Of a stretch of DNA of 64,000 bases, positions 42,101-54,100 are shown in pieces; positions within the stretch are counted from its first letter, which is position 1; each line of letters starts with the position of its first letter. The notes under the pieces were generated by a model, which did not search any database, was not told the DNA's origin, and was given only the letters and a program-made list of their open reading frames with translations. A program made the translations under genes and the position numbers. The stretch is from Micropterix aruncella (lineage: Eukaryota; Arthropoda; Insecta; Lepidoptera; Micropterigidae), in contig OX155963.1 of NCBI GenBank assembly GCA_944548615.1, positions 31,213,985 to 31,277,984 on the forward strand, in the 5' to 3' direction.

Positions 42101-45100
42101 AGGACACAAGTGCCAACTTCCACCGTTTGAAAATAAACTGTGAAGCCGTTCCAGGTCATTTCTGGCATTTGCAAGAAAATTATGTTTATATAACTTGTAC
42201 TCGTGGGCTGTTAGGATATGTGATTCCCATGGAACAGTGAATTCTACAATCAGGGCCATCTTCCGAGATATTCTGTAAAGAGTTATATCTGGACGGAGGG
42301 CTGTGAATCCAAGACTTTTAGGGAATTTATACTACTTAGAGACCGAATCGATCTCCAGTATCCAATCTGAAGCTTTCTCGATTATTGAGAAAGGTTTTGT
42401 AGTGGAATGTGTTTTACTTTTAGAGCTGTAACGCACAAACTGTATTGGGGGTTTGGAAGACACTGTCAAACCCTTGTAGGCTAGTTACCTAGCGAATAAC
42501 AGCAAGGATTTTGTCATGACGGTAAGTGTACCGTCCTTGATCTAAGACCACCTTACAGCCAGCTAGAATATGTCTATCTTCGGCATAGCTCCAACGAGCG
42601 AGGTTACTGGGGTCTGGAAGTATATGCTGAAAGGTATTGAAATAAAATTTCAGCACCTCTGGCGTCTAGTCATACATCTTTCAGGTGTCCAGTCTTCCAC
42701 TGCATTGGAGGAGGAAAAGAAAAAGTCCCCAATTGTTGTTCAGTTATTCTGGCATTGAAGATCGATAGCAAGAGCCATACCACAGTATACCAGACAGTAG
42801 CTTCTCTTAGAACAAAATTGAAATCAAAGCGAATACGTCACGTCACGAGTAAGGGGTCGGAAATGGCCGCCAGATTCGAACCTAACATTCGAAAAGTCGC
42901 CAGCCTTTACCTGCACATAATGCTAACTAAAGGCGTTCGTCGGGATGTACCTTCCTGCCCACATTCCTCGCACCCTCTTCCCGCAATGCCCTGTAGTTTT
43001 AGGTAAAGCTACTGGTTGGTATACTGTGCCTAAAAACTAATAAAAACTATAAAACATTGATTTTAAGGGCCTGCTGGCATAGGGGTTAGGTCGCCTGATC
43101 TTACTTTGTAAGGTTCTGGGTTCGATTCGAAGGAACTTTGTTCTGCTATTTATGCCATACGAAAAATCAAATTTCTAGCAGGTGAACAAGACGCATTGAG
43201 CACATACTATGCGTGCTTTCATACGAAGATGGCTTATGGTATCTTAACATGGTGTAATGCACCAGATAGCCATCGTATTTTTATACTGCAAAAGTATGCT
43301 CTCAGGAAGATAATTGGGTTAAAATGAGACGATCACTGTGCTCCGATCTTTAAAAATAAAAAAATATTAAATTTTAAATCTGAATTTATATATCTAACTA
43401 CGCCAACACTGTTGTACAATTACGGGAATAGTACGGAAAATGCATCGAGATACCGACGGTTCCAATTATTGAAAGCTTCAAAATGCATCAGACCTATTTT
43501 GCTAAAGCGTGCTTAACCCTTCTCAAACTGTTTTTGGAAAAAAATGTTTTTAAAAAAAAAAAATATTTTTAATAGTTGCTTGTTTGATGGTATAGATTTA
43601 CCCACTTCAAGGGTGCCGGTGATTAAAAAGTCATTCTGTAAATATATTTAATTTATAGGGTGAGTTTTTAATCAGCGACATCCTTGTATGTATCCATCTA
43701 ATACAACAAAATAAGTTTTGAGTAAAAAAATGTTTTTTTTTGGTTTTCCTCCAAAAGTTCTTTTGAAAAGTTGCTTAGTTCGTCGTACTGATTGACCCAC
43801 TACCAGAATGTCACTAATTAAAAACTCATCCTATATAGTAATGTGCATACAAATTAATCTTTGATCAATATTACCTGCAGCTGCCCCACGCCTATCAGCA
43901 CCTTCCGGCAAGCCGATGGTTCTTGTTAGGACATTTTCGAAGTTATTGACTTCAATGAGACTGTCCACTTCGCCTCCTAGGACCGTCACATGTTTCTCCT
44001 CCAGCATCAGAGCACCACGCCGACATTGTATTGGACCTAAATAATAATAAATTTAAAAAAGGTTACAGGTGACACAGAAGTGCGTGCATTCACAATACAT
44101 TTCTTTGTTCGTTCAAAATAAATGAAATCAGCGAAATGAGCCCTTTTAAACTATATAACACCCAATTTGATCGGTATTATATGATTGGTCAGTATACTGA
44201 AAATCAGAAAAATGAGCCTCATTGCTGAACAAAATTTTGTAGTGAAATTGAGAAACTGGCGTAAGCCTAGTCGTGGTGAAATGGCAAACCAAACTGAGCA
44301 CAAATCAGCTGTCAAATTGTGGTAAAAGTGTTACCAATTAGGCAACAGCATTCCACATTACAAGCAATCCACACTTTTCTTGAGTATGCCTGGAATTTCC
44401 TTTTTCGAGTATGCTATTAGCTCTGGAACCCTTACATATGCAAAGATGTAGATGTCCTGGAAAAGGTGCAGCGAAAGGCAACCAAAATGCCAGTGGGCCT
44501 GAAGAATAGGAATTATGAAGATCGCTTGGAATGACTCAAACAAAGAAGACAAAGAGGGGGGAATCTGATGAAGACACATAAAAGTCTCACAAATTATTAT
44601 GATATACCTGGGCTAAAGGTCTCAAGGTCACAGTAAATCTTCGAGGTCACAGCAAAAAACTCAACCATGCAAAATTTTAATCTAATCCTCTCAAGAACAT
44701 TATGCAAAATAGAGTGGTGAACATGTGGAATAATTTACCATTCGAAGTAAATAGTGCAAGTTCTGACAATCAATTTATAAACAGACTCGAATTGTACCTA
44801 AAAGCTTGTTAATATTGTTTATGACTAGCTTTACAAGATCTGTTCTGGACGTATCAGCAAAGCTGTAAGTCTAGAATAAATAATAATAATAATATTAATT
44901 CAAAAACTAACCTGTTAAAAAAACACCATTATAATGTAACCTACGAAACATCACCATAGCTATGAAATCAGAGACTATTGCGGTAATTTGACATTATAAA
45001 TAAGATAAAAAACGAATTTACCGCTTGCATTTCGTAGCACCTGACGTTTCGGCGACGTCTACCCTGGACAACGGCGGCTGCAACGTCGCCAAAATGTCGG

Positions 45101-48100
45101 GTGCTACAAAATTCACGCGGTAAATTCGGTTTTTATCTTATTTATAATCACCATAGCTTTTTTTCACAGCGATTTCAAATGTGCCGCCATAATAACTAAT
45201 TTAGTTTATTGAAATAGCTATCTAATGATATAGTGTGGTTCATATTAGTTCCCTGACCAGCTTTCATACATTTCGGAAAATTATCCTTTTATGCCGATAG
45301 CTTTGAAACTAACAAAGACGATCGATGCTGACATATGGACGAACGGACAGTCAGCGAAGTCTCGCCGAAAGGGAATAATTGACATACCCTTGATTAAAAT
45401 CTTTACTCCTGGGATTAAGTTGCAATCTAAGTTCCTCATGGGGCGGTATTCAATTCCGCATATATCTTGAACGCCATCGGTAAAAAACAGCTTCAGCATT
45501 CTGTAACAAGTTAAATGAATTTTGAGTCTAATTTGTTGAAATTATATTACTAGTTAGTTAGTTTAGTTAGTTTGTCTGGGCTTTTTCCCGCACTTGACCT
45601 CTTGATTGGGCCGTTGTGCGTGGCTCATGTTTCTATTTATGTTACTCCAGCCAACCCAGGCTGTCCCAGAAGGTTAGCAGCCTGTTTGGGTTGCTACAGG
45701 CCTCCGGGACAGATGCTGGAGATTGTAGTATTTTTGCCCGTTGCTCTGCCACGCTCCTGCATTCCATGAGCACATGCTGTGCCGTTTCTTCTTCCTCCAT
45801 GCATCCTCTGCATAGAGGGCTGTCTGTCACACCTATGGTAAACAGGTGTTTGTTTAGGGGACAGTGGCCTGTCATAGTACCTATGACTTTACGGATTTTG
45901 TCCCTTTTTAATCTGGTGAGGTTGCGGGCAAGTTTTTTGGATGCTTCCGGAACCGCGTTCTTTGTTTGCCTGCATCCTGCGTTCTTTTTCCATTCTGTAA
46001 GGTGGGTATCTTCGGTGTTCCTGCGTAGCCATGTTTTTATTTGGGCCTGGGGAATGGGCATCAAGGGTTCCGGTCCATATAATATTTCCTTTGATCCCCT
46101 TTTGGCCAGTTCGTCTGCCGCGTCGTTTCCCAGTGAGTCGCTGTGCCCTTTAATCCATTGCAGGGTCACTCTATTTGACCCTGCAATGGATTGAAGCGCA
46201 TTGTGGCATTCCAGTACAAGGACAGAGGTTATAGTATTTTTTGCTAGCGCTTGTAGCACGGAGGCACTGTCGGAGACAAATTTCAAGCTTAGGTCTCCGA
46301 CATCTTTGGCTGCAACTGCTTGTGCTGCTCTGGTGATGCCAATGTATTCTGCTTGGAAGATCGTATTTAGGTTGCCTAGGGTAGTTGAATTGTATTACTA
46401 ATCAAGTATTGTATGTTGATCCGGTTGAATGTATTAGTGTGTGAGGGGCCCAAGAGAAATTTTCCACATTAAAGAAATTATAACATTAAATAGTAAGCAC
46501 ATCCTTTAATACTTAACCGCTAGGGCGCCAAAAATTACCTATAAGCATTTTGCAGTGGTTGACAGATCTGCGCATAGCCAGATTCAGATCCCCTCATATA
46601 ATATACATCACTAACAAGATTAATTATTAGATAACAAGAGGGAATTCATGATAAAACTATATTGTTAGTATATATACAGGTTGAGTTTTTGGTTACCGGT
46701 ATCCATGAAGGAGGTGAATCAGTATGAGCAAATAAGCAACTTTTGAAAAATAGTTTTTTTGTTTTTGTTTTTTGTTTGTCAAGTTTGTAAATCTTATCTA
46801 TTAAAAAAAGTTTGAGATGCGTTGAGCGTGATGCGCTGTCTAACAGTAGGTAAAATATCGCTAATAAACAATATTACCAATAAATAAAATAAAATACAAA
46901 CGGAGCTGCCATGGAATTCACCGACCGAAGTCGGGCCCATCATATAGTGTTATTACACTTCTGGTGGGGGAGCAGTGGATTCCGCACTAACGACCGGCTG
47001 TAGTAGGTTTAGGACAGCTGTCTTGCCACATGTGAGCGTTCACCTTACCACCCATTCACTCCCCCTTCGAAGCCATAGAATTTGAGATGCGGAAATCGCA
47101 GTTTTAGATAATTTTTCTAAGAAGGAGTTGATTATTTTCCTGGAGAGACCAAGATCTTTAAAAAGGTGAAACAGAGATTTAGCTGGCAGGCCACGAGCGC
47201 CAACTTCCACCGCGTGAAGGTGAACAGTGAAGCCGTTCCTGGTGACGGCATTTGCGAGATCATGGTATTTATTTAATTTGTACTCGTGGTCTTTTGGGAT
47301 ATTTGATTCCCATGGAACAGTTAATTCTACGATAAGAGCCATATTCCGAGATAGAGAGTAAAGAGTTATATCTGGACGCAGGGCTGTGCATCCGAGACTT
47401 TCAGGGAATTTGTACTGCTTAGAGACCGAATCGACCTCCAGAATCCAATCTGAAGCTTTCTCGATTATTGAGAAAGCTTCAGACACTTTGTCGACTTTGT
47501 TGGAGGCTTTGTCTTGGCGATAAGTGTACCGTTCTTGATCTAAGGTCACCTTGCAGCCAGCTAGAATATGCCTGGCTGTGCAAGGGGTATTGCTACAAAG
47601 GGGGCATGAACTATCCTCAACAAAGCTCCAACGAGTGAGGTTACTGGGGTCTGGAAGCGTATGCTGAAAGGTATTTAAATAAAATTTCAGCATCTCTGGC
47701 GTCCAGTCATACAACATTACTTTCCAGTGCATTGGAGGAGGAATGCAAAAGTCTCCAATTGTTGTCCAATCATTCTGGCATTGAAGGCCAATAGCGTGAG
47801 CTATACTATTGCTGTCGTAATCTTTTCGCTACCTTTAGATAGCGTATCGCTTCCAACACTGTTTATACTATGTGTTAAAAACAAATCTTTTCAAGATTTA
47901 AAAAAAAATACACATGTATTTTTGAAATGCAATACAATACATAAAATACGGCACGGTACAGTAAATAATTAGAGCAGACGGGTGACGTTGGGGGTTAAAA
48001 CATGGTCTGGCCATGGCCTTTCCGACCTCGGTTAACCATGAACTTGGTTAGTCAGGGCTCGGATAACGCGGATCTACTGTTTTAAAAATTATCTCAGTAA

Positions 48101-51100
48101 TACAATTAAAAATTAAAGGGAAAATAGATACCTGTTTGTTGGTTCATTTGCCCTGTAAGTGCGGTCATTCTCAAAAGCGGTGGTTTCCACGTTTGTCATG
48201 TCGACTTTTTGCAGTTTCTGCAGCTGTTGGTATGCAGGGGTAGCTAAAATTAATAAATTACACGAAAACTTCATCTTTTTATTTATTTAACTATGTTCAA
48301 TATACATATGGCGACCTAACCACTATGTCACGGCCGGATGGCATAGTGGTTACGTCGCCTGATCTTACATTGTAAGGTCCCGGGTTCGATTCCCGGCTGG
48401 GTCACCATTTTTCGTTGGGATCTAATTAACGGAATTGTATTTTCAATTCTGTCGATGGAATGCAATAACAAGACACACACTTACAGACATGTTACACGCA
48501 CACATACATATAACACGTCATAGTAGGGTTGGTTGTAAGAGATTGTCATATGACAATAAACCCGCCCATTGTGACATTTTCACAATAAAGAGTATAAACA
48601 AACAAACATCTTTTGATTTTAATCCAGCCAAGCCCTAGGCTCACCTGCTGACGATTATGATAGCTAAATTTCAGTGCAACTCGTGTGGCCATATTGACCA
48701 TATTATAATATAGAAAATACAGTTGCATTAGTTAAAATTTTTCGACATAGAAAGTCACCCTCTTGATAATGTTTACAAAAATATTAAGACAAACTTAATG
48801 CTAATATAATATGTATATAGGGGTGAGATTTAATTAACCGGTATCCTTAAAGTGGGTGAATTAGTATGAGCAAGTAGGCAACTTTCAATAAAAAAAATTA
48901 TAGTAAAATAAAAATAAAAATAAAAAAAAAGTAGATATGAACCATTTAACTCGTGAATAAAAGTTTGAAAAGCGTTGAGCACGCTGCGCCATCTAGCAGT
49001 ATATGAAATATTGCGAATAAATGATATTTGCGATATTTTGCCTACCGCTAGATGGCGCAGCACACTCAGCGCTTTTTATATTATTTTTCAGATAAAAAAT
49101 TAAAATCTCGAATATGAGATGCGGCTACTGTGACCAATGAATGCATCAATATCATAACCAATCATAACAAACTTTATGTAAAATCGAAGACTATCGCGGT
49201 TGTTTGACATTATAAATAGGATATAAACGAATTTACCGCGTGAAATTTGTAGCACCCGATGTTTCGGTGACGTTGCAGCCGCCGTTGTCCAGGGTAGACT
49301 GAAAGAGCTGTCAATCCGTTGTTTTACGGGTAGGCCGCATACCGTTGCCGCCACTGCGTAGGCTATAACGGTGGTGGGGTCTGGGCTCGGAGCGCGCGAA
49401 TTTCGAAAATCAGTCTTGCATACAACACTCACTGTACTCACTGTATCCTGTCTTACGTCCTTGCGTTCGGCGGCGGGAATATTTTCAGAAGAAGATTCCA
49501 CGTAGAAGAGAGTTTGTAACCGTCGTCTCTATTGAAGAGTAATATAAAACAACGGATTGACAGCTCTTTCAGTCTACCCTGGACAACGGCGGCTGCAACG
49601 TCACCGAAACGTCGGGTGCTACAAATTTCACGCGGTATATTCGTTTATATCCTATTTATAATATGGATGGCAATTTCCCAGCACTACTACAATTGCAACC
49701 AAACCATGCAACAAAATACCTACTACCAACCTATAGGGCCTGCATAGCCTTCAAATACATTCCAAAGGCATGGAGAGAGGCGAAAGTAGTCTTCCTACCA
49801 AAACCAGGAAAGGAGGACTACTCACACGCCAAATCGTTCAGACCCATCAGCCTAACGTCTTTCTTACTAAAGACGTTAGAAAGACTGATGGACCGTCACC
49901 TAAGGGATGGGGCACTAAGAAATAAACAACTACACCCACAACAACACGCCTACACAAAAGGCAAATCAACAGAGTCGGCACTACACATGGTGGTGAACAA
50001 ATAAGCTGTCAACACTCGCCGCCTTTATAGACATAGAAGGCGCTTTTGACAAAACCATGCACAACAGCAACTTAAGGTGGAACCAGTCACCATAAAATGG
50101 ATCACGGAGCTGGTTAGCAAAAGGGCGGTCCAGATAGTGATGAATTCTACCACAAGAGCAAACGTAGTTAAAGGATGCCCCCAAGGGGGGGTCCTATCAC
50201 CACTTCTATGGAACATAGTAGTGGACAGCCTCATAAAAACACTAAATGAAAGGGGCTACACTACTATTGGTTATGCCGACGACCTAACAATAATGATAAA
50301 TGGAAGCGCAGAAAATATGCTATGTAAAGTCATGCGCTCAGCTCTGCAGATAGTAGAAAAATGGTGTGACGAACATGAATTGTCAGTAAATCCAAAAAAG
50401 ACAGAACTCATCCTCTTCACCAACAAGAGGAAGTTACCAGAACTACAAGTTCCAAAATTATTCAACACCAAACTCTCCCTATCAACTCAAGTGAAATATC
50501 TGGGAGTCATCCTTGACAGTAAACTAAACTGGGCGAGTCATATGTCCGCGGTGCTGTCCGCGGGCTGTCCGCGGTGTGTATCAGATAATTTACAGCAGAA
50601 ACAAACGAAGCCAAAGTCAGCGGCACGTCATAATACGAAACATAACACACGTGAAATTTCAGCGAATGAAACAAAAGCGAAGGTACCGCCCCTAACAAGA
50701 TCTACCTCTATGAAGATAGCGGACAGTCCAAATAATATAACCGCGGAACTGGTTGATGAGAATAGCGTTGCCAGTAGTGCCGAGATTAATATTCGTAATT
50801 TGTCTGAGCTAATTGAGCGTAAGTTTTCGGAATATAAAACGGATCTATCGGAATTTAAAAGCGATATATTGGTATTGATCGAAAGACAATTTGCGGAACA
50901 AAATGCCCAACAAAATGCCAAGTACGACAGCTTGAAGCAGCAAATGGAAGATCTACAGAAGACAGTACAATTTCTATTCAATGATTACGACTCTATCATT
51001 TCCCGAATTGATAAAATAGAGGGGCAAAATGGTCAATTCGATAGCTTGGCTAAGAAGAACACCGAACTGGAAACAAAAATATTGGAGATGCAGTCTCGAT

Positions 51101-54100
51101 GGGATTATCAGGAGCAACAACAACGATCCTCCAATATTGAGATACGTGGAATCCCGGAACGCCATGATGAGAACCTGACATAGTTGGAAAAATTGCGACG
51201 CTTACAAAATTCTCTTTCACTACACCGGATGTATCGTCTATCTCCAGGACAACAACCAGAAAGTCGGATAAAAAACCGCGACCCATAATTTTAAAACTTG
51301 TAAATAATAATAAAAGAAATAATTTTTGCAGGCAGTGAAGAATTACAATAAAACATGTGAAAATAATAGCAAAAAATTGAACACCGCGGATCTTGGTCTT
51401 TCAGGCAATGGCACCGTTCCTGTGTATGTCAGTGAACATCTCACACAGAAAAATAAATATATTTTTGGAAGGGCAAAAATGGTCGCCCGAGAAAAACTGT
51501 ATAAGTATGTGTGGATAAGTAGCGGTAGAATTTTCATGCGTAAGAAGGATGGAATGCAACCAATCTGAATTAAAAGTGAGGCATATTTTTTGTCATTATA
51601 ACTATCATAATATTTTCTGTAAACCTAAATTTAAATAATGTCGCAAAAAATATTTTATCACCGATGAATTATCCCGATATATTTGTATACTTTCCTACCC
51701 TAATTATTCCTTTAAAATACTGGGTAGTCCTAGTATTATTTTTTGTACAATGTTATTTTATGCTGATACTTACCAATTATTTTTGTTTTTATTTTATATC
51801 CAGTCGTATATTACCATTGATAATATTTACTACTTTTATAATAAATCTATTGCTATTATATTTGTTTTATATTATATGATTACAATCTATTTTAAAATTT
51901 ATCGTTTATATTACATATATCTTTTATATTATCCGGCGAATATTTATATAAACATTTCTTTATGATTGAGTTACACATTATACTCAGATTGAATGTCTTT
52001 GTTGGTAGCGAAAATATGTTCATTTTTTACCTTCTTTATTCTCTTGGTTTAAAACTTATATTGAAAAATAACCTACATTCAACCCTGCACACATTCTATG
52101 CACTATTTAGGCACATATATCACTCGAGCGCGTGGATAACATGGATATTATAAGCTTCTTAGATTCCAACCATGTCACTGTAACTTCGGACATAAATACG
52201 TGTAGATACGTGAGAAATGTAGCTTAAAAATATTGACCTTAAATATAAGAAGCATTAATTGTAACTTTGATAATTTGATTCTCATGCTTCAAGATCTACA
52301 GTCTGATTTAGATATCATTATTCTATCAGAGGCGTGGATAGGAAACTCCTTTGTAGAGAAGCATATCAAGGGTTATTCAACATTCTACACGAAAAATATA
52401 TATACACAAAACGATGGAGTTATTGCTTACGTTAATCATACCATTCAAAATGCTACAGTATCGGAGGTGAAACTAGAAGGGGCCAACTGTCTACAGATAA
52501 ACCTTAACAACACAATCAACATTATTGGAGTTTATAGAAGTCCATCTGTCTCTAATATTTCTCTCTTTTTAGAGACGCTTGATAATTTACTAGGTAAATA
52601 CAATTCTAATGACCTAGTTCTTTGTGGGGATTTTAATATCTCATTATGTGGCAAAAAACATAATAAAATTAACGATTACTTAGAAGTAATGACTCTTCAT
52701 GGTTTGCAGTGTCTGGTAAATAAACCTACAAGGGGAAACAATTGCCTTGATCATGTTATGTGTCGGTCAAAACTACAATCGGCAACAACAATATATGAAA
52801 CGTCAATTACTGATCACTATCCCATTATGGTAAAATTGTCCCAGTATAAAACGGATGCAGTCATTCATAAAAAAGGATTTAAGAAAAACAAAATAGATTT
52901 AGGTAAGGTAGGGGGAGACGGGGCTGTTTGGGACACGGGGCAGTTATAAAAACGCGTTTTTTTTCATAATGCGCCTTTCTAAAAATGTCAATAATAATAA
53001 ATAAATAAATACAAACGGAGCTGCCATGGAATTCACCGACCGGAGTCGGGCCCATCATAATACTATTTTTATTTTACACTTCTGGGGGGTGAGCAGTGGA
53101 TTCCGGACTTAGATAGACGTTTAGTTGACAACACGTAAGTCAGTCAGTTGTCAAAATGGTTTGTGGTTGCGGTCGTTATTGCAAGTTGTAGACAAAAATT
53201 AAGGATTTCCAGAATTCAGTAATTACTTTTAAAGTAATTTCGTAAGCCTCTAACTAGATAAGCCTTTAACGTACTTAATTATGCATTAAGACAAGTTGAT
53301 AGAGCATATATTTCGCCATTATGCTCGGTTAATGTTATTCTCACAACTTAACCTCGACATTTTTCTTGATTTTTAATTTAAAAATTGCTTTGGTGGGGCA
53401 CTGAGAAATCTGCCATGGGGCAGTTTTGGACGCGTTCAAAACTGCCCCGGTGATGGAGTCGTTCGATTACAGGTGCATTTTGTATTATTGCAGTTATGGT
53501 GCATACCTACTTATAAACGTAAAACCGACCGAAATGTCATAGAAGAAGATATGAGACATGCAGTGAAGATGATCATAAAAGAAAAAAAGTCGTTCAGGAT
53601 TTTCGCTGACATGTTCGGTATTAAGATATTGTTCAATCAAGTCCTTCAGTATAGGAAAAATCATTCCCTGAACGATGAAGAGGAAACTGATAGTGGGAAT
53701 TCAGATGGCGACACTTGTGACCCTAACCCACAAGATTTAAATAAACATGGATCGCGACAGGTTTTTTCAGTCTTGGAGGAAAAGCTGCTAGAAGAATACT
53801 TTTTGAAATCATCTAATCATCTACATTATGGACTGACTTATACTCAAGCACAAGAACTTGCTTACTCGTATGCCGTACTCCTAAAGAAAAAAAATCCTGA
53901 AATTTGAACGAACAAAAATCGCGCGGGTAAAGATTGGATGTCTGGTTTTATGAAGCGACACCCAACCATGTCTCTAAGAAAACCAGAAAACACAAGTTTA
54001 TCTCGTGCAACATCATTCAATAGACACAACATAGATTTATTCTATGATAACTTACTAAAAGTCATGGATAAGTACAAGTTCACTCCAGACCGAATACTCA

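Noticed and set aside
48331..48406. A functional tRNA gene
   Set aside because: Pol III boxes and T-arm are good, but the acceptor stem has two mismatches plus wobble pairs and no proper anticodon stem forms. A sequence-related degraded copy at 43067 points to a SINE.
49100..49501. Minus-strand 133-codon ORF as a gene
   Set aside because: It spans the left arm and centre of the GTAGCACC inverted-repeat element and part of its reading recurs in the right arm.
51664..52153. Hydrophobic small ORFs as membrane proteins
   Set aside because: They come from AT-rich spacer between ORF1 and ORF2 of a LINE; Ile/Leu/Tyr/Phe richness follows from base composition.
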